Source: Eopsaltria australis (lineage: Eukaryota > Chordata > Aves > Passeriformes > Petroicidae). From it: a stretch of 64,000 nucleotides of DNA. A program made the translations under genes and the position numbers. The notes below the pieces were generated by a model that was not told the origin of the DNA, made no database searches, and was given only the letters and a program-made list of their open reading frames with translations. The stretch is taken from the NCBI GenBank assembly GCA_034509425.1, contig JAVTVJ010000023.1, forward strand, positions 1,302,001 through 1,366,000, given 5' to 3'. Shown here piece after piece: positions 14,204 to 29,200 of this stretch (within the stretch, counting starts at the first letter, position 1; each line of letters begins with the position of its first letter).

Positions 14204-17200
14204 CTGTGGGGCAGAGAGGGTACAATGGTCACTCTGTTCACACCAAGAATGTCCTGTGGGGCAGAGAGGGTACAATGGTCACTCTGTTCACACCAAGAAT
14301 GTCCTGTGGGGCAGAGAGGGTACAATGGTCATTCTGCTCACACCAAATCTGTCCTGTGGGGCAGAAAGGGTACAATGGTCATTCTGCTCACAGCAAGTCT
14401 GTCCTGTGGGGCAAAGAAAGTACAATGGTCATTCTGTTCACACCAGGTATCTCCTGTGGGGCAGAGAGGGTACAATGGTCACTCTGTTCACACCAAGCTG
14501 GAAATTCAGTTCCTGCTCCTGGGCAGTGATTCCTCCAGATCATTTTGTTCACTGCACATGCCTAGGGAAGCCACCTTGCATTCAGCTTGAGGGGCTGGGT
14601 GAAACCTCTTTCAGAGGTTAAACACAAATCCACCTACCAAAAATCCACTGAAGGCTGCTTTGGATTTGTGTCCCATTTGGCTAAAACTGCAGTAGGGATT
14701 TTGGCAAACTGTAAATTCAATACCTCAGACATTTAAAGCCTATATAAATTCTGTATGTTCTGCAGATGAAATGAATCTCAGTGCAAGATTATGGAATGGT
14801 TGGCTATGAGAAGCTATGGAAGCTCAAGATTGACTCACTGAGCAGTGTGAAGAACACCAAAAATGCTGGAATTGGTTAGGGAATAATATGAAGGATAAAA
14901 TGGTCCTTCATGCTTCTATGGAGGCACGTATGTTTTAGGCCTTTGAAACAAAGTATTAGAATTCTATTGATTCTCAGTCATTTATGTGTGGTATGGCGTT
15001 TGTGACAGTCTACACTGTCAGATTAACATCCATCATTATCTCATTGTTCAACCACAAAAGTAAGGTACTTGTCTGACATAACACAGAACTAGAAGCATTT
15101 TCCCTCCAGGTGCATAATTAGTGTTTTCAGGAATTCCACAAATGTGCGGCACAAATTTTGCCTGAAGGCTGTGAATTAAAAAAGGAGACTTTCTTATGAG
15201 ACAATTATACTTTGTCTGGTTTGAGGTGGGTTTTCTTGGTATGAATGGGACCTGCTGGGTGGTTGAGGAATTTTTGTCTCTCCTTGCTGATTCTGTGGCT
15301 GAAAGGCACAGTATTAACAGGTTAATTATGGAAGGAATTAACACAATTCTCTTTCATTTGCTTCACTGGCAACAGAGGTCATCAACACCTTCTGGAGGAA
15401 ACTCATATGAGGATGCAAAGGAAAAGGATCAGAAAGACAGGATTGATCCAAAACCCACTGAAATGAATGGGACCTTTTTCCAAATTATATCAATGGAGTT
15501 GCAGCTGGGTCTAAAAGTAAGGACTTGTCTTCTTGCTCCTCCTTACACACCTACAGTCACTTTACAAATTCCCACGGCAAGAAAATTCCCAAATCAAATC
15601 CAAGGAATAAGATTCAATGATCTGTGATTCTTGGTCGATCTTAGTTTGGTACTTTTAGGAACATCGTGTTCTTAAAGGTATCCTACTCCCCAAAGCAGAA
15701 ATTACCTCGATTTCTTCAGAGAGCTCTTGGCCTTCAGCCCTCCTGGGCGGCAGCAGGCGAACTTGCAGTCAATGACCTGGTAAATGATGGGGTTGTACAT
15801 GGCTGCAGACTTTGCAAGCAGCGTTGGGATCACTGAGAACTCGATGGGCACCGAGTCCGGCCGTCCGAAGGCCGACCAGACCGAGACCACGGCGTAAGGG
15901 ATCCAGGCAAGGAGGAACCCTGCGCAGATCAACATTGCCACCTTGTGAGAGCACAAAAGAGACAACCAGAGGAGTCAGACACGGGCAGAGCAGCACAGAG
16001 ATGGGCAGAATGCAAGGGAATTGCATTCCACTGAATGGAAAAGAAAAATGATAACTTGCTCCTTCATATAAATTTACAGTATGAACAAATTCTGCCTCTT
16101 TATCTCACGCCTGTGTTTCTTTTGCCTGACACAGAGCAGTTAATGAGTCTGCTATCAGACCTGCAAAAATGCAGTAAAGTCTGGCTAAATATGAGGAAAC
16201 TAAATGAGATTTCAGAAAATAGTAATAGCTTGATATTTAATTCAAATTATTTAAAGAGGGGTTTCCTTTTGAAACACAGATATCCTTTTCAGGATTTTTT
16301 ACTGATAATAGCAGAGCTGCAATGGTTCTCAAAAAAAGATCTTTTGAAAATTGGGAATTTAACTGAGAGTGAGAATGATAGTAAATTTCTATATTTATTT
16401 TTCCTAATTATATCATGGATTTGCACTCCATTAGAATACGTAGATACTTTAAAAAGCAAATTTATGTTAAATATTTTAGTTCTGATAAATGAGCTCCTGG
16501 TAAATTAGTAAGTGACCTCCTTATAATGTGAGGAAATGTAACAATAAGAAAGTTTAGTATAAATACCAAAGAAAAATTCTTTGGGGCCAAAATTTTTGAT
16601 TTGTATCCTTTACCTGAACCAGCCTGTCTGCACTCAGTCACAGCCTGATATCGCTTCAAATGATGCCATGCCCTCATACATCCTGAAAAACATCTGCCTT
16701 TATAGTGCTGCCATTGACAGATTATTGCTGCATCCAGACTGGTAGCAGCACATGTGCACTCATTTGGAATAGGGCAATTATCAGGATTAGATTAGCAAAA
16801 AATTTCACCAGAAAGCACAAGGGGTTTGGACATTGCATAACCTTTCCTGTAGCCTGGTTTTTTTTTGTTGTCTGTCACTGAACAAACAGTGCAGGTGAGC
16901 CAAGGATCTCAAACAGAACCTGTTTGTTACAAACTGTGTTGTGGAGTCAAATGGGTTATAAGGGAGACCAATTTTTCATATTTATATTTATTCCAATATT
17001 ATGTTCTGCAGTGTAGATCCAAGACTGGAGGGAAAATTACTGGTGTTGCAACTCAGATCACATTGAAATTTTAAATGATCCTTACAATATTCCAAAAAAA
17101 AATCTACAGCCTCAAATGAAAAGTTTCCGTTGCTCTTCAAAGGAAATTTGCTGAATAACCACCAAAAAAAAAAAAAAAAAAAAAAAAAGTAACAATTTGA

Positions 17201-20200
17201 AACATCCTTTTGAAAGGCAAGTGCAGCTACACCAGCTGTTCTGGCAGCACTGGCTGTGCAGGTACGTAGCTGTGGTTTTCTGATATGTTTAGACATAATG
17301 TCCCTTATTGCTGTATGTTACATAACTCCTAGTTCAACCCACAAAAATTGTAATAAAATTCGATCAGCCAAGCAAAACTTGCTGCTTGTCTCAATCTTGG
17401 CATGGCTTACAGGGGTTGGTGAATCTTTTACAGCAAAGGAATCTCATTTTGTTCAATACAAGCATTTATTTTGAGAGATTTCCTGGCACTATAACCAGTA
17501 TCAAGGATCATGGCTGTCACCACTACCAAACAGAAAATAGATTCAATCAGAAAGGAAAAACAGGATATGGTCTGAGATGGAAAATTAATTTTAGCAGTTC
17601 AGCATTTTTATCAGCAGTTCCTGGCTGAGCCTAACTGGTAAATTATTTGCATAAAATCAATTGCAGTGTCACAGGACCAGTTTTGGTTTATATCTTCATT
17701 AACAGAGGTACATAAACTGTCTGAAGGTTTTATTTCCCTGCTTCAATAATCTGCTCTCTCTCTGCTTTCTGTTATAATTCCTGTGCACATCAAACACTTT
17801 AAATTAGTCTTTACAACTGTTTCTGAAAGCAAAGGGTGTTTTATGGTGGGGAACAGGGCCACAGGGAGATGATATGACTTGTAAGGTCACAGGGGAAAGC
17901 TGTTGCAGAGCTTCAGAGTGATCTCAGGGACCCAAGTGTCCTAATCACAGAATTATGTTTCCACTCCTGTTTTTCCCCCATCTTGACAGTAACAGGGAGA
18001 AAGCTACAAAAACCACCTTCAGTGTTATTGTCTCCAAATCTGCTTCTATGACCCAACACAGCAAACTGAGGAAAACATTCCTGCCTACCTTGGTCAGCTT
18101 CATTTCAAGCACATGGCTGTTCTGAATCCTGGAATCGTAGTGAGCGACTTCTTTGGTGGATGATTTGACTTTTAAAATTATTTTGACATAGGAAAACACA
18201 ATCACCGCAGTTGGGAGCAGGAGGCAGAAGAAGAGGATGCTCAGAACAAAAGCCTGTCCAGCCACTGAAGCCTGTGCCAGCCACCAGTCCAGAGTGCAGG
18301 AGGTCCCAAAGGGCTCAGGGGCGTAGCTCCCCACCCCAGCAAAAGGCACTGTAGCCCAGAACGAAGCATAGGCCCAGATTATTGCCAGGCAGATAAATGC
18401 ATGGTGTCTCTTAAGCCAGGTACCTGGAAGAAGATTCAAGAGTTACAAGTTGGTGTCCAGGTGTGTTTGGCATGATGGAATATGTCGTGTCACGTGGAAG
18501 GGCTCAAGGCCAGGCTGGATGTGGCTTTGAGGAACCTGGTCTGGTTGGAAGCTGTCCCTGGGGGCCCCTTGGAACTGGATGGTCTTTGAGGCCCCTTGCA
18601 ACCCAAACCTTTCTATGATTGTGTGAAATATGAGTTTGCTGGACTCATGAGTTTGACAACAGCTCTGTCATGTTCGTCTTGGCTCTTTCCATGTGTCCTT
18701 AGTGACCCCAAGCTCCCGTTGTGCCTCATGAAGACAAAGGCACACTCACACGTACTTATTCAGATCTTTGCTTTAAGTTGTGATGAATTACAACTGAAAC
18801 GAGTCCAGACTAAAGCAATCCAAACAACATGCTCAGCAACAGTCATGGGAATCTTGTCCAGTAATGTCAATTATTTAATTAATTTTTTTGCTATTCTTTC
18901 TCTTCTTATATTACCAGACTAAAGCTCAAATTCAGTGACTGAAAAACAAGGCTTTAGAGTGGAAGTAATATATTCAAGATTTAATTTTACTTTTTCATTC
19001 TTTTCCAGTACAGAAAATCACGTGTCCTGTCAGAAGTTTCAGTAATACGTGTTTTCATGCATCCTTGCCAATTTTTTTTTAATTAAATGCAAACAGAATC
19101 TTGGAGACTATTACATTGTCTCTGTGCTCACCTTGCATACAGCTTTAATTCATCTAGAAGAAGTTTCAGTTTGCAGGGTTTTCATCATCATCTACATGAT
19201 CAACATGTAGGACTCAGATAGGACTGATAGAACAAATTTAAATCTTTAATTTTTGCAGAGACTTGGAATATGATGTTATAACATCTCCTTCCATCTTGGA
19301 ACCTCCAACTCATTTGCAGTCTCTGACTCACAGGGGAGTTTTCACTCATTTCACACTAACATTAAGGAGATTTCTTCAGGGTTTCAGAGTGACTTAAAAC
19401 AGAACCAAAGCAAAGCCTGTAATTGGGATGTGTCCAGTGTCCCTTCCCAGCTGATTTTACATGTCCAGATCAGTGAAAGGAAAAGGAATATTGCCTGACA
19501 AATGATGTATTTATGTGTGATGGCTGAGAGACAGAAAGGCAGTTTGCTCTTTTCATTGGTGGAAAACCAAAGCAGCAACAGCATAAGTATTAAAAGAGAA
19601 ACATTTTTAATCACCAAGACTGACCATGATAAACATGTTTGTCTGTTGCTCTCTATCATTTTGTATGGACCACCATGATCAGAGCCCTTGAGAATAAAGG
19701 TTTTGAAGCATTTTCTGTCCCATGAACTAAGATGTCGTCTTAAACACCACACCTGGTGGCATGAATGCAGCCAGGCATGAAATATTCACTTCAGCTCACC
19801 AAGTCTGTGAAAAATTGCCTGTGATTTGAGTTGCCACTGAATTATTTTGATAAAGCTTCAATAGAAAGAACTGAAATCCTGTTTAATATTATTGGTGTAT
19901 CTAAAACTCAGCTGAGGAGGCCTCCCCTGTACTCCCAATTAGGGAAAATACATGGACATACCAGGATCTATGTTAGCACATCTTAGCTCAGCAGCACAGC
20001 TTTCATCTGCTTGCACAGACTCACTGACTTGCACTTCCCAGCTGCAAACATTCCTTACAACTTAATGTGATCGATGTCATATGTCATCATAAAGAAATCT
20101 GTTGTGTCCCCCAAGCCACATGGGCAAAGTGTTTGTTGCTTGTAAAGTCACCTTGAGCATTCCCTGAACTTGGATGGGAATTTAGTTCCTTACCATGCAA

Positions 20201-23200
20201 GAAGAGCATATTTTCTAAACTGTGACAATATCATTTAGCTGGAAAGAATGAAGCATATAATATATCATATTCCAGAGGTACAGGATATTGATGGATATGG
20301 TGGTACAACTGCTAAATTCATTTCATCCTCTCAGGTTCCATTTCCATATTGGAGAGACGATTTCACATTATGACTTATTGCCCTTCCAGATCTCTTAGGT
20401 GTTTTAAATATCTTGCCACACACCACAAAGGAGTTTAGGCATTTAATAAGGAATATTTCTATGTGTTGGTCCGTAAGACCCTGCAATATGTGCAGTACTT
20501 GCACCTGTTAATGCTAATAGGCCCTGATAGACATAAAGTGATTTATCTATGAGGGGCTACAAAACACATGGCTTAAGCAAAGAGACAACAGTGAGGGTGT
20601 TATATCCAGCAATATGAATTTAACTGGAATTTCTCAGATCATACAAATATGTTACTCTCATCTGTGTACTCCCCTCTATATTAAACAAAAGCATTCTGAA
20701 GAGTTTAATTTTAATTTCAGTGTAGCAAACTATAGCATTTCATATAGCTTTTCTACAGTCATAGACAATACAGTTATCTATATATAGATACATATTTGTC
20801 TTACCATAGGACAAGTGGCAGATTTTTAGGTACCTGTCCAGGCTGACAGCTGTCATGGTGATGAGGCTCCCACAGCCAAAGAAGAACCCAGCCCATCCGT
20901 ACCAGCGGCAGCCGATCCACCCAAACATCCAGCGGTGGGAGAAGAAGGAGATGATGCTGAAGGGTTTGCCTACAACTGCAAAAGGAGAAGAGAGGGTCAG
21001 CCCACTGATAAAATCCATCACTGAGAAAATTTTCTTTTATCAGACAGGCAAACCTTCTCCCTTGTACAAAACTAATACCAGTAAAAGTGCTCTGCAACGT
21101 GGAGAAAGGGCTTCAGGCACAGTAGATGCAATGACTTTAGGCTGAAGGAAGGTAAATTTAAATGGGGTATTAGGAAGAAAATCTTTACTGTGAGGGTAGT
21201 GAGGCACTGTCATGAGTTGCCCAGATAAGCTGAGGGTGTTCCATCTCTGGAAGTGTCCCAGGCCAGGTGGGATGAGGCTTGGAACAACCTGGTACACTGG
21301 AAGGTGTCCTTGCCATGGCAGGGGTTGGAACAAGGTGATCTCTATGGTCCCTTCCAACTCAAAGCATCCTGTGACTCCATGAGCTGTGTGCCCTCCATGC
21401 ACAGGACTGAGCCTGAGACAGCTGTAGATGGATCCCATGGCACCAGTGATGTGCTAGGAGGAGCCAAGCCTGCAGAGGGGGTGGAAAGAGGTGCTTTACT
21501 ATAAACCACAGGAACCAGAGATGAACCAACACTCTGGAACCAATCATGGGCAGGCTATTCTCATTATGAAAACTACAGAGTATGTGTTAACTCCACATGT
21601 TAGTGCCTAAACAGGATGGGTGACAGTGAGTCGGAGCTTGAAACAAGCACAGATCTGCTTAGTCTGCATCCCTATAGCAAATTGGGTGTCTTTGAGCACA
21701 AGGTAAAGAAATTTGCCTTCAAAAAGGACATTTTCTAACCTGTCACAGTCCAGCAGTAGGATACACAGTGAGGTAAAGTGTTAGGTGGGAAGGAAAATCA
21801 TGGACTTGAGCTGCAGAAGTGGTTTCAGCTCCTCTCCACGCCACACATTTCTTTGGTGCCTCCTAGCAAGTCACTGCATACAGATATCAAAACATTCTAA
21901 GCTTCCCCAAAGAGATGGGAAATGAATAACTATTTTTGAGGCTTGTTTTTAGTGGCACTTTAGATCCTTCCTCCACAGGTAAAAGTGAGTGCTGCATTAT
22001 GGAAGAAGTGAAGTTAGGTCAAATGTTGTTCTGTTCTCACCTTAAAGCAGGTTTACATTATTCATATTATTTATAAGTATTGTGACAAAGAGAAAGCTTG
22101 AAAATTTTTATTTTCTAGTTGGAAATCTTTGCTTTCTCCTAATTATTACCTGTTCCTTGGTCTTAATTTAGGCAAAGAATAAAATCAACTTTAATGGAAC
22201 AGAAAACTCAGAAGTTTATAATCTAGGGACATGCGTTTTCAAAGCACTTCAGTTTTGTTTACCAGCCTGATCTTAAATTCTCCCAGGCCTGAACATTCCA
22301 ACTGCAACATTCAAACAACATTAAATATAGAACTCCACCTTCCTGTGACTTTATTCCTTCCCGCACAGGAGCAGCCAGAGCACCTCAAGGATTTGGAAAC
22401 ACCTCAGCTGCCCTGGGCTGGTTTCCCTGGCTGAACAACAGTGTCTGTAATGACATAGAATCTCAGTGAATTAATTTAAGAAGAGTGCAAAAATAATCTT
22501 GCAAACTGTATTTCCCACAAGGTAACTTATTAATAGAAGCCAAGACAAAAATCTTTATTTTGTTGAAGTGATCTGTAGGAAAATATTTTGGATTTTTTCT
22601 AAAAACATTAAATTTCACATGGAACTGATGCAAAACTGTGCATTTTGTTTTCATTCTTAACAGAAAATTAAAGCATTTCTACCAAAACCAAATCTTGCAG
22701 AAAATTACCTTTGCTTCATCTTCCATGCCAAAAGCATCAGGATTGAAAACCCTTCAAAACTGGATGTGATTTTTAAAAAATATTTTTGGATTACTTTCCT
22801 TCAGCCTAAAAATGTAAGGAAAGTTCTGCCTGAACCTGCAAGTCAGTAATTCTCCAGGCAGAATAAATGCACCTTTAATTTTTCAAGCAAAAGCTGACCT
22901 TGGTAATTAAGGTTTCAAGAGGAACGTTAAATATGGCACGATCTGGGATATGTGCTAACAATCAAGTCAGCAACTTTAGGCATGTAAATGACTGACAGCT
23001 TTAAAGGCCGACACATTTCTTTGCACAAAATCAAATTTCTCTTCAGCAGCAGGACTCGGAGCAGCCCGGAGCACGCTGTCAGTGCAAAATGAGCCTGATG
23101 CAGCTTAGAGCAAGGGGCTGGTGCCACCCTGTGGAAATCTGCAGGAAGCAGAGCTCTTTTCTTCAAAATGCTGTTAAGGCAAGTGCGTGAAATAGGAAGA

Positions 23201-26200
23201 TTTTGCGGAAGAAAACCCTATCTTCAGTTTGTTCAGCAGACAGAATACACCACGTTTCTCAAATTAGCACCTTCCATTAATAAAAAGAAAATTAGAGAAT
23301 GGAGAAAAACGTGCACGGCTGTGCCAATCACTATTTTTAATTTCAAAATTTAAACACAGATAGATTGAGATTACCCGTGGAAAGAAGGCAAGGTGACCAA
23401 GTGGTGTGCTGGTGACAGACTTTAACAGAGACATTAGCAGCCCTCACACCAAGAGGGGTCCCAAACAAGCTGTGGTTTGAATGGATGGGGCATAGAGTTT
23501 TTATGGTTAGGAGATACCTGTTAAAATTCATCCAATCATAGAATCACCGAATATTTTGGGTTGGAAGATGTCTTAAAGGCAATCTCATTCCATCCCCTGC
23601 CATGAGCAGGGACACCTTCCACTAAACCAGGTTGTTCCAAGCCCCATCCAATCTGGCCTTGTACAGTTCCAGGGATGGGGGCAGCCACAGCTTCTCTGGG
23701 CAAAATTCAAAATATAAAGCTGGGGAAATTCTTCTGAAACACTCCCTCTCACTGGAGTGACTGTCATAGGATTCAGACAGGAGCCTTATAAGACAGATTC
23801 CTAAAACACAAAGAAAATGGGAGTATCACAGAAGAGGAAAAAGCCAGTCTGGATTTTTTTCCTTAACTTCTAAGTGTTGAGAGATGGAAGTAGTGTGTCC
23901 ATGGCAGAAATGCCAAAGAAATCATTAGGATTTCTCTGTGTGGCACCAGTGATATTTATACCAGCATCTTTCTTCTACTGAATTTGTATTTCCTTCAGAA
24001 ATCCACGTTTACTGACCAAAACCTCTGGAATCTGAAGGGATGAACAGATCTTTGGTCTTGTGCCGTGACAGCTCAAACAAGCATCAGTCTGGGGAGGTTG
24101 GGAGCCATCATTTTGTATTGTTCAGTGATATTTTTGGCATTTAGGTGAGGGCAAAAGCATCTGGCAGAGACAAGGGTAGGAAAAGGGTGCACTGGAGCTG
24201 AGGGCAGGGGTCCCAGGGCATACAGCACATAAGGGACAGATGACTCTGCAAGCAGGAGAATATAATTCCATTTATACGGCACTGGGGAGATCCCACGGTC
24301 AGCTGGGTCCTGATACCCATTGGATTGTCTGCCATCCAAAATATCCTTTTCTAAAGGACATTCAGCCCTTTCCCTGTATTTACCCATGAGCAGCTGAATC
24401 AATCTCAGTCAAGAGCCAAAATCACCAGCTCTGCAACTCTGTGTAAACCTTTCAAAAGCTCCCTTCTCCTATGCCAGGACGTCCAGACTGTGGGGTTGAA
24501 ATAAAAATCCTCCCAGTTGGCTGTTTTTGCTCATACTCTACAGATGGACACAAATGCTTATTTTTTTCTGATCCAGAGACAAAGGAGGGTGGTCACTAGA
24601 AAGAAAACCATTAACTTTATGGGCTGATAACCACTTGCATTTTCCAATTATTTGGCTAAATGTGTATTTTTGAGGCGCTTGGATCTTTCTCATTCACTCT
24701 ATGGCAAGAAAACATAATTTTCTTGTAATAGTGAGCTATGTTGTGGTTATTGTGCCAGGGTGCCTTTGGAGACTTGCCCAGTGCTGGGGTGAGCAGGAGC
24801 TCTGCCTGTTTGACAAAATCAACCCTAATTTTTCCTCCATTCATTTCTCCCCACCAAGTTGTTCGGGAATGTTGTTTTCCATCCTCTTCTGTTATTTACA
24901 TGTGAATAATAGAGCAGAAATATCAGTAGCAAAAGGCATTTGGTGCTCCCATGACTTCCAGAGGATTGTCTCCTGCTGCTGCCAGGCAGGATGGTGAGAG
25001 AGTAAAAGCAAGGGAAAATAAAGGCATGAAATTACCTGAAATGCCCAGATCACACACTGCTAAATTAACAGTCATTATCTCAGCAGGTCTCAGCTTCTTC
25101 TTTCGCTTTGAGGACATAAAAATAACATACCCATTTCCCAGAGTTGAAAGGATCCCTGTAATAATGGAAAACAGAATAACATCCAAATTAGAATCATTCT
25201 CAAAAACAGAAATAATCCATCTTCCTCGTGGAATTCCCTGATATTTTCAGCCTGAACCTGTGGTCCTAAGGCTGGGCATTTTACTCTGAAACGTGATCCC
25301 CTCATGGTCATTGTGCTACTCATAGAGACCTCAACTGCAGACTCATCCCTTCCCCAGCAAATGCTGTTTTTCCCTCTGCAGAAGGGCACTGCCTGCACCA
25401 CCCGAGCCTGCACAGCCATCCATGGAATGCTCACAATAGAAACCCCAGAATCCCTCTGTCTGACCAACCCAGTTTCCACTCAAACACTTGTACAGTCACG
25501 AGAATGAAGTTCAGCTCTCTGTAATCACAGGAACCACGATCTGACCAAACTCAACTTTATTAAATAGCCTAGTAAGAGGTTGAAGGTTAAATTCCCAATA
25601 TAATGTAAATTAAGATATTAATATAAAATCTTAAACATTATATTAAAATTGATTTCTATCAGAAGAAGGGAAAATGATAAAATAAACCTGATTAATGTGA
25701 TTTTAACTTCCAGGTGGAATTCAGTGCATGAGATCCTTCCCATATTGACTGACATATATTTTTCCACATCACCACCCACAGACCCACAGGTACCAGCACT
25801 GCAAGTGGTTCATCTGCCATGGAATCAATCACACCAGTACAAAAAATTGTAGGGTTTCCAGTTCCCTTTATGAAAATGTGTCTTCACTAATTCATGTTTG
25901 AAAGAGTTTAAGGTCAGAGTGAGAGTTTTGCTGTGGAAACACAAGACAGCACACAGCATCCCTCTCATGGAGCAAGGTGAAAAACTCAAGGGGACCATGG
26001 TCCACTGAGCCTCACAGCAGATCAGGAGACACATGTAAGAAGGAGGGAAATGCAGAAGAAAAGACTGAAGAGCAAAGAGTGGCAGAGACAAATGTGCTGC
26101 CATTGCCTCACCACAGGAACCTGCAACAGCACTGAGGGAAATGTTGGAGAGAAGCTCAGCCCAGGAAAGGGTGAGGAAAGGGGTTTACTGTAAGTATTTT

Positions 26201-29200
26201 AGGTTTGACACCTTTGTTTCTCACTACCTAAATCAGCAATTAAACATTAAGCTTTGGGGGTTGGAACCACATGATGAGAGTTGGAATGAGATGATCTTTA
26301 AGGTCCATCCAACCCAAACCATACCATGATTCCATTATTTTGAATTATATCCCCCTCAGGGAGCCTGGTTGCCCACTGCAGTAACTGGGAATGGATCTTC
26401 CTGTCTTTATCCCCACCCTGTCTTCATCCCACTGCTTTTTCTCTGCATGTTTCCTCCCTGTCCCACTGTGAGGATTGTCCTGGGTGCTTGGCTGCCTGCT
26501 GAGGCCAACTCATCACACTACTACAAAACAAGTCACAAACAACCCAACTTTCCTCTGTTAATGAGACATCAAAGTCACCCTTTGTACTGCCTTTGGCACA
26601 GGGTTCCACTGGGGAAAATTCTGTTTCCATAAGAGCCCAGTAGCCCCCAGTCTCCCAACAACTCTGCCCTCTACAGATATTGTACCTTTGAATACCACAT
26701 AATTTTCATCAGTCTTCTGGCAGGCCAGACCTCAGGAATTGAAGCTCAGTAATTAAAGGGGTATTTTAATATTTTGTGATTAATTTGGTAATTCAGTAAT
26801 AAATAATCCAATATTTAAATGGGTATTTTATTATTTACTCTGGTCCATCAAAGGAATGATCTCCTCACAAGGGTGCCTGGTCCCCACAAAATAAAGAAAC
26901 CCAACCTGGGCACATCCATGAGGCAGAGAGACAAATGGTTCCCAGAGACTAAAACCAAACTATTTATCAAGAAGTATGAGTGACTCTGAAACCAAAAGTT
27001 TACCAGACTCAGGGAGAAAATACTTTGATTTTGAATTTTTCAGTATTGAATGTGACACTTATTGGAAACTCTTTTTATTTTTATATTGACAGTATTGTTT
27101 TCTATATGGTTTTTCAAAATAAACAGAAGGACAGAAGCTGGTTTATTCTTGATCTTAGGTTTTCTCACCAAATTTCATTTATCCTTGGTGAATTAAATTT
27201 TAAGAACAACCTACTCTTATGGCTCTGCCAATTTAATCTGAATTGTAAGCAGATAGAGGTATTCACATGAGTAATTTTCTTCCTTGCAACTGAGTGAGTG
27301 AATTTCAATGCTGCAAGCATTTTTCATATATTTTAATCCTTTTCTCTCTTCATGCCATTTTTCTCTCCAGTGATATTTAGGATAACTAGAGTGCCGGCAT
27401 CCAGTTTGAAATACCTTTTGAAAGCATTTGACATTTTCCTGAATCTTTTTCAACTGACTGGCAGTCTAGAGAGACATCTCTATCAGCCAAGCAGCTCTGA
27501 AGTTGCCAATTTTCTCTGAAGCCACTGCTCATTATTAATATCAATGTTTCAGAGAGCCCCAGCCCCCTGACCTCCTAATCTGTGCCTGGAAGGGGTCCAT
27601 TGATAATTCCTGTTGCCTTTTGTCTATGCCTGCATCTGACAGTTGCTTATCTGAATTTTTCTTTTAACTCCTTGGTGATCAAAACTTTATAATCTCCTTA
27701 GATGAGGCATCTAATGTTCCATTTCTCCTGCTCTTAAATGACTTTTCCTGCAGTCAGCTGAAGCCCTTACTGGAGCTGGCTGCCAGCTCTGGTGGGTTGG
27801 AAACAGGAGGAAAAAACTTTTCGGATACAAAATAGAGGCTCTTTTCCAGGAGAACTATCCATGGCACTGTGGCACTATTACCTATATACAAACAAAGAGC
27901 CAAGGATGTGATAACTAAAAAAGGAACACCTGCAGAGAGAGAGCCAGGCTGAGACACACAGCCTGCAGAGAGAGAGAAAAGTGTTTACAAGGAGCCAACT
28001 GGAGAAATAAACTTCCACTTCTCCAACCTGACAGCAGTGCTGAACCATCAGAGATATTAAAATTAAAAAAAAAAAAAAAAGTTCAGGATTTTGTTTTCAA
28101 TTAAGCTGTTTCATAACAGGCTGAGGAAGCGTGCACAACAGTTTGTAAATCAATAGTGACTTGCCAAGGGGTTTCAGAGGAGCTGACAGCCAGCAGGTCT
28201 CTGCTCAGTGGTTTGTCACCCTGCCTGGCTGTACAGTGAATCAATCAAAAGCAGAGATGAAAAAGCTGGTGGGGGAAGTGACAAAGACAAAAGAACTGGA
28301 TTCTTATAATCATATGCATAGTCTGATTTTTTTTTCCTAGGCAATTACAAAGCTACATATGGAAATTAGCTATTCAGGACAAAGGATCATGAGTTCACAT
28401 AGAATTTATCACAGACTAGTCAAAGACTCTTGCTTTTCTTCAAAGACAAAAAACCAATTATTTTTCTATTTCAAACTCCAATACTTCAGCTGTACAACCA
28501 GTCTGACCCTAAAAGCTCTGCAGAGTGTCCTGATAAGAACCAACCTTGTTCACTCACTGTTCAACTTCTTCCCCTTTTGGAAAGAAATTCTAAACTCACT
28601 TGCACCTTACACAGCTCAAGTGTCAAAAGGTGCACAGAAGCAGTCCCGCCCTCCCACCTCCTGCTTCCCTGTCCCTGCTGTCAGGATGCCCCACAGCCCA
28701 TCCTCAGGAGGGCCACAATTTCTTGGATGGGATCTTCAAAGGAGTCAGGAAAGTTCAGTGGAAAAAGGTGTCAGGTTTAGTCAGAATCACAAGCCATAAT
28801 AAAAAACCACAGACAGGGAATCATTAAATCATTAAGGCTGGGAAAGACCTCCAGGATGATCAAGTCCAACTTTTGACTGAACGCCACCATGCCCACCAAA
28901 CCACACCATGAAGTGCCACCTCCACACATTTTCTGTACATTTCCAGGGCTAATTACACCATTCCCTGGGCAGCCCATTCCTGTGCTCAACCACTCTTTCA
29001 GTGAAGAATTTTTTCCTAATATCCTTATTCTAGAGATCCAAGTCCAAGGAGTATGCAAATACAGCATTTATATGGATATGAGAAGATCATAATTGGCTCT
29101 AATGAAAGCCATTAGTGAAGTTTGTAATACACACAAGGGCAAAGCAATGAACCAAGTAAAATGCAATGCAAAACACACACTTCAAAAATTAAGTTAATTT

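Larger units (their letters stand above)
20976..25035 (-). other. OPN5: OPN5 intron 2
   Basis: This 4060-nt intron is bounded by GTAATT and TTTTGCAG. It holds two CR1 fragments (21140-21385, plus; 23533-23702, minus). The remainder has no recognisable gene. Confidence 0.75.

Noticed and set aside
14096..14621. Three overlapping plus-strand frames of 107-164 codons with repeated peptides (VQWSLCSHQ-like)
   Set aside because: They are translations of the 50-bp minisatellite, which happens to lack stops in all plus frames. They lie antisense to the OPN5 terminal exon.
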